Assembly (NCBI RefSeq): GCF_964656455.1
Contig: NC_135719.1
Span: forward strand, 75,735,562 to 75,799,561
Reading direction: 5' to 3'
Length of the DNA: 64,000 nucleotides
Source: Halichoerus grypus
Taxonomy: Eukaryota; Chordata; Mammalia; Carnivora; Phocidae
Shown: positions 56,191-64,000 of the stretch, one piece after another
How the letters are laid out: each line of letters begins with the position of its first letter
Position numbering within the stretch: the stretch's first letter is position 1
Program-made: the position numbers and the translations under genes
Notes under the pieces: model-generated
Database searches by the model: none
The model's input: only the letters and a program-made list of their open reading frames with translations
What the model was told of the DNA's origin: nothing

Positions 56191-58728
56191 AGAAGGTAAA
56201 AATCCTTTCCTACGCACTTCTTGCTCTTAAAGATTCTATATGTCAACTCTATTTATAAAACTGCTTTAACTTCTATTTTACACTCATAGACTTAGAAGGT
56301 AGAAACCCAACCAACTCAAAAGTTCTAATAGCGCTCTTGGTGAATTCAGAGTGTCCCTATGTAAACTGGTGTGCTAGCTGTCACTTCTAAAGATAACACC
56401 CCCTCTAGAATTTACTGCATAACATAACATCAACATGAGGATACTTGGAATGCACAAGAGAATTAGATGACACAGCCTTTGTCTTCTTTAAGCTTATTGT
56501 CTGTCTTACCATCTAGGTAAGCAGAGATCCAAGTCGGCCTAGTTTTGGATTCAGGCACAGGGCCTAGATTTAGAGGCGGGTGTTTCAGTTAGCCTTGGAT
56601 CTCTGTGTGACATAAAGGGAGGTCCGGGTGAGAAGTTCTAGGTGAGATGGCTTTGGGGAACCATACTTGGGGAACCCAGTATGAAATGTTAAGTCTCAAG
56701 TCAAGGGGTCAGGCCAACCCTAACAATCAATCACAAGGAAAAGACACGCCCCAGAACACTGTGTATATTTTTTCAGTTAACTCAGAAGGCATTTTCATAT
56801 CTCTTTTCTTCCTAAGTATTTAAGAAAGTTCTTGCTGTATCCTTCACACACTAACAACAGGTCTACTGTGGAGGTGGGGGGAAAGATGAATACATATGAA
56901 GAGAAATATGAATAAATGTAAGCAAGCATAAAAATGTGTGGTATCATAAAAATTCATGTCCACAATGAATTGTCTTTATTATGCATCTTCCTTCTTTTTA
57001 TTTTATGGACCTAATTTACTGTCATTTTAGGCAACTACTATTAACAACATCTCATTTGATGATAACAAATTTGTTGACATCTCTCTTCTTTCTAGATTTA
57101 GTTGAACTCAAAGAAAACCTTTGAAATGCAAATAATTGACCATTTCTCATGCCTCCAAGAAGGTTTGGAACATGGCAAAACTTGAATGTGTCTTGGAAAG
57201 TATCATCTACTTCCAGAAAAGTGTAGGAATCCATATCTAATTCTCAGAGAGATAAGGACTGAGTGAACATGAAATACAGACTGTGGTCAACTTTAATTCT
57301 TTCCCACATCAGACTTTCATGAAACATTGTCATTTCTTTGAGTGAGACAAATGAATTTCTCTAATACTTTATACATCCATTGGTACAATTCAATTCAAAA
57401 AAAACCCCTAAGGTCAAATATAAATTATTTTGTTGTTATATTTCATTTTGGATTATATAGAATCCAAATTCTATATAAAGACAATCCTCTTGTCTTTGTC
57501 ATTAGAACAAATTATAATTGGTGAAGTCTCAAGATTATAAAGCACTATTTAAACATTCATGTTAGGTATCAAGATTAGAGGAGAATACAAAGACTAGGGT
57601 GTTAAAGGATAAAGTTTCTGGGACCAGATGGGGCAACTTACACAGGTTTTAAGGAGTAAGTACAGTACTCAGTTTTAGAAGGAAAGGAGGGGCAATAATA
57701 TGTTTTGGCAGTAGCTTAGGTTCTTAATACAGAAGATATTATTTTAATTGTCTTCATAATTGAATCTAATAATATGCTTTCCCTGTAACAGAAAATTATA
57801 TTTCCTCTATCTCTGTGGGTACACTTCTCTGAGACTAAGAAAACTATTTGTAAAATGAGGATTGAAGAGGGATCATATTCTTTTAAATGACTTTCCTCAG
57901 CCCTTGCATCAGAGATCCTGAGGCAGCCTCGGGCACTGAGCACTGGGGCAGACCCAACCTGCTTTTACTTCTTTTGCTGCAGAGCCCAGACTCATAATCC
58001 TGGGTCAGACATGGTGGAGTCTTGTTCCTCTATCGACTCCGGTTGACCTCTAACAAAATTCTGACTGTTTTTCTCTCCATTTTTTCTGTGAAGAGAGTTT
58101 TCATTTTATACTCTTCCAGTTTAACAAAGGTTCGCAAAAGGTTAAAAAGAAAATGAAACGCCCCCTTCAAAAAACAAAACAAAACGAAAAAGTAGTCCAC
58201 AGTCTCCCACTGTATTGGAGCCAAGAACTCTGCCAATTTTGCTCTCATATCTCTGAGTTGTACCCTGACCCTTTATATGACCAGTAGGGCTTGTTGCATA
58301 AGATCTATCTAGGCGCCTGTCTCAAAGTGCTATTTTTGTCCATATTTCAAAACACTCACAGATATTTTATCATTAATTAGTATTCATATTATGTCTCAAA
58401 CAATCTGTTCAAGAATAGGGGAAGTGAACTAGTTGGACAGCTCTTCTGTTTGCTTAGTGATTAACATGGATGATGTATGGAGAAGCCTAAGACTCATAAA
58501 GGGTATATGTTGGGTAGGTAACTCCTGGAACATCTAGAAGCTCACCTACTTTGGATGTTGAACTTCTCCAGAAAAACTATACTTGGCAAACAGGGTGGGG
58601 AGACACAGACCTCTTTAAAAATAGACCCATGCCTTTTTGATTCACAGCATCCTGGATTGCTTTTCATCATGTTATCATGCCACTTGGGAGCTGGCTGGAC
58701 TCCCTTGTTCAGTGACATATACTTCATA
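56191..58728. other. Unique sequence, no gene seen
   Basis: About 2.5 kb without recognisable repeats or splice-bounded frames. A slightly GC-richer patch at about 56520-56760 is unresolved. Confidence 0.4.
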
Positions 58729-58766
58729 GTGTGTGTGTGCGCGCGCGCGCGTTTGTGTGTGTGTGT
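58729..58766 (+). repeat. (TG)n(CG)n(TG)n alternating tract
   Basis: GTGTGTGTGC, then seven or so GC units, then TTTGTGTGTGTGTGT. It is alternating purine-pyrimidine with a CG core and therefore able to form left-handed Z-DNA. Confidence 0.95.
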
Positions 58767-59954
58767 TTTAAAAAAACCATTTGTTCTTTCAACCACAACA
58801 TGCTTTGCATTTCTCTTTCAAATTTGAGGGTGTATATATAGATTGATCAAAATAATATTTTTAACATTCCAAACAATTTAGAAAGATAGTGGATGGGTGT
58901 CAGTTAATCTATTATGTTCCTCTCTTCCTCCTCCCCCTCTTCAGCTGCTAATCTTAGAACTTGTGTGCCAAATTGTGTAAGATATTCTTCCAATAGCTAC
59001 ATGTGTGACTCTTTTGTGAGCTCTACAGACAGTTATGAGGACAGATTTGGAGTTGCATATGGGACTGTCACATGATTTGATTGCCTTGTCTTCCAGGCAC
59101 TGAGATTTCTTTTCACTGAGCTTTAATACTGAGGAATTTTTAGTTGTGATGGAAGTTCAGCAAAGTCTCTATTAAAGAAATTACACACCCCAGGAATGGG
59201 GAAGAAAAAAAAAAGTTTTTACTCAACACCAGTCTGTATTTGGCATCTCTATATACTGAACAGTTCATATGTTTACTTTTTCCAATGGTGAAAAAAATTC
59301 ACAGAATTTTTATGAAAATCAGAGAGTTAAGAGACTTTATTATCCTCCTTGCTCTTTTGGAGCAAGATCTAGTAGATGTCTCAACAGAAAAAGGAAGCAG
59401 ATGCTTTGTAAAAAGGTCTCATATAATTCATGTCCAATTATAGAGAATGATCTACAGAAAAAATGTTATCTATCAACTGTTAGGAGCCAAAAATACTGTG
59501 CCTTTAGTCTCTGAAACAGAAAGGTGCAAATCCATTTTCAACTTTATAGAGACATATTGAAAACCCTCTTTCAGGACCCAAACACCACAGCCCCTCATCC
59601 CATTGAAACACAGTGTCATCCTTGAGGGACACACAGCATTAAAACAAGGTCTTCCTCCTAATCTTATTTCAGGTGTTTCTCAAGAATAAATAATACCCTA
59701 GTGATATCTGTGTCCAGTGCATTAAGACATATAATATTTTAAAAGTGTTAATCACATATACCCAAAGAGCTTTTTTTTTCTTTTAATGCTCAGTGTGTAA
59801 GATTACTCATCCTCATATTATTTTTACTCTGTAAAACAAATACAGTGGTTAATTTCTGAGAGCTACATCTATTAGGCTTGAAGTCTTAATTTAGAAATAA
59901 TGATGGCTAGCATATTTCGATTGCCACTCTGAACCTAAACTCTATAAAATAAAT
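58767..59954. other. AT-rich unique sequence, no gene seen
   Basis: Overlapping small frames at 59240-59514 are unsupported. Confidence 0.4.
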
Positions 59955-60055
59955 ATTTTATATACATTATTTCTAATCCTCAGAATAACTCACCAGAGTG
60001 GGTATTATTACTATTATCTTCTTTTTTCCCGTTGAGTAAAAACTCAGAAATAGCT
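59955..60055 (+). mobile_element. Decayed MIR core just upstream of the exon
   Basis: TTTTATATACATTATTTCTA, ATCCTCAGAATAACTCACCA, GAGTGGGTATTATTACTATT and GAGTAAAAACTCAGAAATAG follow the MIR core. It ends about 60 bp before the exon acceptor. Confidence 0.7.
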
Positions 60056-60115
60056 GGAATGAGGAGAGAAGTATACTTTGTTGTTTTGGACCTTAATTTC
60101 CTTCTCCTGTTTTAG

Positions 60116-60340
60116 GTCGGAAAAGTCTCGTACCTTGTGAGGGAAATTGCATTAACACCTTGCACAAGGAAACTTGTGAGTGGTAGAACACAAGCAGAAG
60201 CTTCCGTGTCCTTAAACCACACCCTGAAAATTCTGGAGGCCATGCAGAGAGGCACTGGACCTCACCACATTCTCGAGGCTCACTGTTACGTAACCAGCAG
60301 CAAGTTCATTGCAACTGCTCTGGATTCCTGGCAGAAGAAC
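60116..60340 (+). CDS. DPH6: Internal coding exon, YjgF/RidA-like domain, probably DPH6
   Basis: The exon is 225 nt, exactly 75 codons, phase 0 at both ends. It is preceded by a strong polypyrimidine tract and AG (CCTTCTCCTGTTTTAG) and followed by GTAAGG. The frame is fully open; the other two forward frames are closed. The peptide shows YjgF/RidA features: EIALTPC at residues 10-16, the QAE and SLNHTLKILEAM helix at about 26-43, CYVTSSKF at 57-64 and LDSW at 69-72. In long eukaryotic DPH6 (ATPBD4) proteins such domains follow the ATP-pyrophosphatase domain that amidates diphthine on elongation factor 2 in the cytosol. The residues before EIAL are Val-Arg where Ser/Ala-Gly is usual, possibly a sign of relaxed constraint. 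The assignment rests on recalled family patterns. A weaker donor (AAG|GTACCT) at 60359 would also keep phase. Confidence 0.7.
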
Positions 60341-62156
60341 GTAAGGACACCTAACAAGGTACCTACAGTCTCTATTTTATTTCTAGTCTACAAAAGAGCA
60401 ATTTATGAAAAGGTTTGCTTCAGACAATATCAAGTCTTTCTCTGTGCATTTCGTAAGGCTTTGAACTAAATCTGGCATAATAAGATTTGATTGAGCTGTT
60501 ATGTTCTGCTGCGTAAGTGGCTGTGCACAATTGAGAAAGAAAATTGCTTAATAGAAAGTTATAGTCATCACTAACTTTATCTTAATTCTCCGAAGCAATA
60601 AGTTAAAACTCATTGAAGAGCAGCTTAGAGCTCTTAGAAAATGTTGAAAAATACTCTGTTTAGAAACATTTCTGTCCATGTGGTATACTGTACTTTCTGG
60701 AAATGCGGGTTTATCTTTCTGATATTTTGTTCAGTTGGGGTACGTTTTATCTTATTTCTCCAAAGACATTTGAAAAGGGCCTTTCTATCCACTCTTCTAA
60801 AATATTTAACAGAGATGATGTTTTTCAGCATGAGATCTGTACCCTGGTTTGAGGTTGTAACTCCTAGTTATCCCATAGACAGCAAAAGCCATTTCTGAAA
60901 TATACTGAATTTAGAATGTACCATGACTTATACTGTTATATCATCAGAAGGTAATGGATATTTAAAATAAATAATAGATTAAGCTGATGATTGGAATTTA
61001 TTTTAGAAAGAACTTACAAGAATCTGTTCTCTGTTAATATTAAAAGTTACATTGGCAATACCATCATTATTTGCAGTGGTATTATTATCTACCAAGTAAA
61101 TCTATGAGACGTGAACAACCAGTGAAACTAGCAAGAGTTTTAGTAAGTTTAGAGCTTCATAAGGTTGCTAAAGGAAATATGAAAAAATCTTTTACTTTCT
61201 AAATATCAGCAGTAACTAATTTAAAAAGATAATGGAGGAAAAAAGACAACACGCACAGTAGCATCAAAAAACGATAAGAAATTTCAGGACCTCTATAAAG
61301 AAAACCATAAATCTTTATGGCGGGATGAAGCTTTAAAAAACTGGAAAGATACACCATGTTTCTGAATGGAAATGATTTAGGTTTTAAATAGTTTTTATTT
61401 TTAAAATAAACTTAATTTCATTAAAATCAAGTCTCGTAGGGAATGTACTTAACACAACGATTCTGAAGTAGATATGGAAGAATAAAGCAAGCAAAAAAAG
61501 CCTGAAAGAAACTGAAAAGAAGAAACTAGAGGAGAAAGAGGGATATAGGGAAGGAGAGGGCGAAGAATAAGAAAGCCTCAGACTGCCAGATATTAAACTA
61601 TAAGGCAAAGATACAATTAAAATCATGTGGCATTGGTACAGTAACAGATAATAATCCCAAACTTGAAATCGCTCTTAAAATTATGTGCTTTCATATTTGT
61701 AGAGGTGGATGTGTTTCCTTAGATGCTGCCTGTTACTGATTTGGCAAACTTTGCTTTGGAGACGCCTTGTCTTCCATGAAGGAGCCTGCTCACTGCTGCA
61801 CCTGATAACAAGGTGGAGTTTGCCAGCAGTCAGTACTAAGTGCCTCTTACTTTGATTATTACACTTGCAGTTTCTCTGAATCCAACAGGCTCTAACGCTC
61901 CAATATCTGAGCTTCCAATTGATAGGGAAAATATTTCCTGGATTTGTGCTTTATTTTATTTTTGCTGTGGCTGACACATTTGAATTTGAGCTATTTCACA
62001 GATTCCCCTCCCCCACGCCCCTAGTGGCTTCATTTGGTATTCAATGCAAGCTAAAAATAAGATGATATAAAAATTTAAATTATATAAGCTAAACTTCAGT
62101 TTTAATGTAGAATAAAAATATTTATTCATAATGTTTCTCTTCTCACTTATCCACAG
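60341..62156 (+). other. Putative intron
   Basis: AT-rich DNA between the two exon candidates, starting GTAAGG and ending in TCTCTTCTCACTTATCCACAG. No recognised repeats or other exons were found in it. Confidence 0.45.
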
Positions 62157-62270
62157 ATGTTAAGTCCCAATTTTCAAAAAGTTTCACCAAGGAAAGATTG
62201 TATAATATTTTCAGTGAGGCTAAGGGGCAAAATAAATACTGGTCATCTTTATAGATCTCGAAAAATAAAG
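62157..62270 (+). CDS. Candidate second exon, weakly supported
   Basis: It is 114 nt (38 codons), phase 0/0 and open, bounded by a good acceptor (TTCTCTTCTCACTTATCCACAG) and a donor AAG|GTAATT. Phase matches the upstream YjgF exon, so the two could be spliced together. The predicted peptide is basic (rich in Arg/Lys/Ser), has no recognisable YjgF motif and does not clearly continue the domain. It may be a linker exon, an exon of a non-coding isoform, or a chance pseudo-exon. Confidence 0.25.
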
Positions 62271-63756
62271 GTAATTTCTAAGCATGCCAACCATACCCAC
62301 TCTACAACTAAATGTAATGCAAATTACCATATCAAACTGAAAATTCGAGTATTCCGGTTAGTGGTATTTAGTTTCCTGCTTAGTTAATGTCAGTTTAGGT
62401 ACTGCTTACAGTCATTTGCTACAGAATCATTGTATGTAATTATTTTGCTGTTGTAAGAGAATGCATTTATAGCTGAGAAGAAAATGAGTTTGGGAGAGAT
62501 CATTTTGCAGAGTATTTATGCATTTATGGCCAGTATTCTAATTTATAAGAAAAGTATCTAGTTTTTGCTTTAAAAATGACTTGCTATCAGAAGCTAAATG
62601 ATCATTTTATAATTTTCTATAGTGAAAGAAAAGTGTTTTTAATTTAATTAGCTATGCCTGAAAGGATATTTGAGTATATTCTTACTGGAATAATTAGTAA
62701 TACGAACATATAATAATAAGCTATTACACTCTTTCCAGAAATTTTTTGGTTCTTTGGTTTTCCTTGAAGGTGCTAGGAGAGTACGGACTGACATAATATT
62801 ATTCAACATGCTGATACTTTTTAGGATCATAATTGTTGGTTGTTAAAACTTTACTAAATTGACTTGACAGTTTCAAATTAAGTATCATCTTGTGTTTTTC
62901 CTTTCTCCATATCTTTTTAATGACAGTGTCATATAATATGATGGTTTTATGAGTAGTTTTGCTCTCTCATTCATCAGAGTAATCAATGGGGAAAGGAGCC
63001 ATATGGGTTGTAGTCCATTTGTATTGGATAGGACAGATGGCATTTTGATAGATGGAAATATTCCAAATATTTATTGTATAATGATATCACAGGGACTTTA
63101 ACTTCTGAATTTTAATACTTTAATTTCTACAGTAACTAGCAAATTAAGTAATTTATTCAGTTACCATGTATCCATTCAATTATGTCAATGTGTGATTTGT
63201 AGCATTAATTACCTTTCAGTTAATACTTTATTTTACATGATGGGCATTTTTCTTACTAAGTCTTTGTGTTTACTTATCTGATTTCTGACCAAGCCATCAG
63301 TTCAATCTTGAGGATTTTAAAGCTGAAAACAGTTTTCGGAGCAGACGGTAAGTTAAAGATAGGATCCCAGGAGTGAATGAAGTCAAGATCCCATAACAGT
63401 TCTTCACCAATATCACCTCCTGTTGGAGGCAAAGAGGGAAGGGGTAGTCTTAAAGACTCTCTATACATTTGCGTCTTGCATAAATTTCTATTCCCAATAG
63501 ATTTGCTAAAAGTATGTTTTAATATAAGTGTGAACATAAGGACAGAATGGTATGATTCAAGTTCTAGTTATATTTCATTTTCTCCATTTGAAATTGAGTC
63601 CTTTGAGGAAGGGTTACTGCTGGTGTAGTAAAGTTAATGCACTGTCTTCACAAATGTTTGACGCCATCCCAGAAGCACATTTGCACTAGTAGAAATAAAT
63701 GAAATCCAGTGGGAAAGAGACCTTCACTTTTAACTGTGTATACTTTTGTATTGTTT
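62271..63756. other. AT-rich unique sequence, no gene seen
   Basis: No repeats or further exon candidates are evident. Minus and plus frames at 63274-63628 overlap and lack support. Confidence 0.4.
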
Positions 63757-63975
63757 AAATGCTTACTGAGGGCGCCTGTGTGGCTCAGTCGGTTAAGCGT
63801 CTGCCTTTGGCTCAGGTCATGATCCCAGGGTCCTGGGATCGAACCCCGCATCCGGCTCCCTGCTCAGCAGAGAGCCTGCTTCTCCCTCTCCCTCTGCTCC
63901 TTCCCCTGCTTGTGTTCTCACTCTCTCTCTCTTTCTGTCAAATAAATAAATCTTTAAAAAAAAAATGCTTACTGA
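63757..63975 (+). mobile_element. Can-SINE with target-site duplication
   Basis: The body is 63770-63962: GGGCGCCTGTGTGGCTCAGT, TTTGGCTCAGGTCATGATCC, CT-rich segment, CAAATAAATAAATC and A-tail. AAATGCTTACTGA is perfectly repeated at 63757-63769 and 63963-63975. Confidence 0.96.
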
Positions 63976-64000
63976 ATGCATATAGCCGTGCTTTACTTCT

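Overview
The window looks like nuclear DNA of a carnivoran mammal, most likely an arctoid (bear, seal or mustelid type) rather than a dog. The best evidence is about fifteen tRNA-derived Can-SINEs. They have the head GGGGCGCCTGGGTGGCTCAG, a CT-rich or simple-repeat middle and an AATAAATAAA poly(A) tail, mostly between clear target-site duplications, and none has the canid SINEC_Cf head. Carnivore-type L1 3' ends, old mammalian L1M, L2 and MIR copies and an MLT1-type LTR support this. The DNA is AT-rich and gene-poor, with no operons, prokaryotic genes or CRISPR arrays.

The only stretch I can tie to a protein-coding gene is an exon at 60116-60340 (+). It is 225 nt, phase 0/0, with a strong acceptor and a good donor. 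Its 75 residues resemble a YjgF/RidA-like domain of the kind that follows the ATP-pyrophosphatase domain in long forms of DPH6 (ATPBD4, diphthine-ammonia ligase). If so, most of the window is large DPH6 intron. A second, weaker symmetric exon candidate lies at 62157-62270. I saw no exon of the DPH6 catalytic domain here.

Layout: 1-5.1 kb is mostly unique with two elements that look conserved. 5.2-13.6 kb holds Can-SINEs, MIRs, an MLT1 LTR and nested insertions. 13.9-25 kb holds L2 fragments, a 225-bp nearly pure purine tract and an old L1M end. 26.5 kb has a CpG-retaining element. 27-37 kb holds MIR, L2 and SINEs, plus a decayed coding-like stretch on the minus strand (30703-31380). 38-45 kb is L2/L1M debris, a GT repeat, and two L1 tails side by side. 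45.4-47 kb has an interstitial telomeric (CCCTAA)n tract close to a 5'-truncated L1 that keeps a broken ORF2 C-terminus. 47.6-56.2 kb is old L1M and L2 with a homeobox-site-rich candidate enhancer near 51.7 kb. 56-64 kb is largely unique with the exon candidates and a terminal SINE.

Repeat families were named by recall of consensus sequences, so family names are firmer than subfamilies and old-repeat ends are good to tens of bases. Conservation claims are inferences from composition only.
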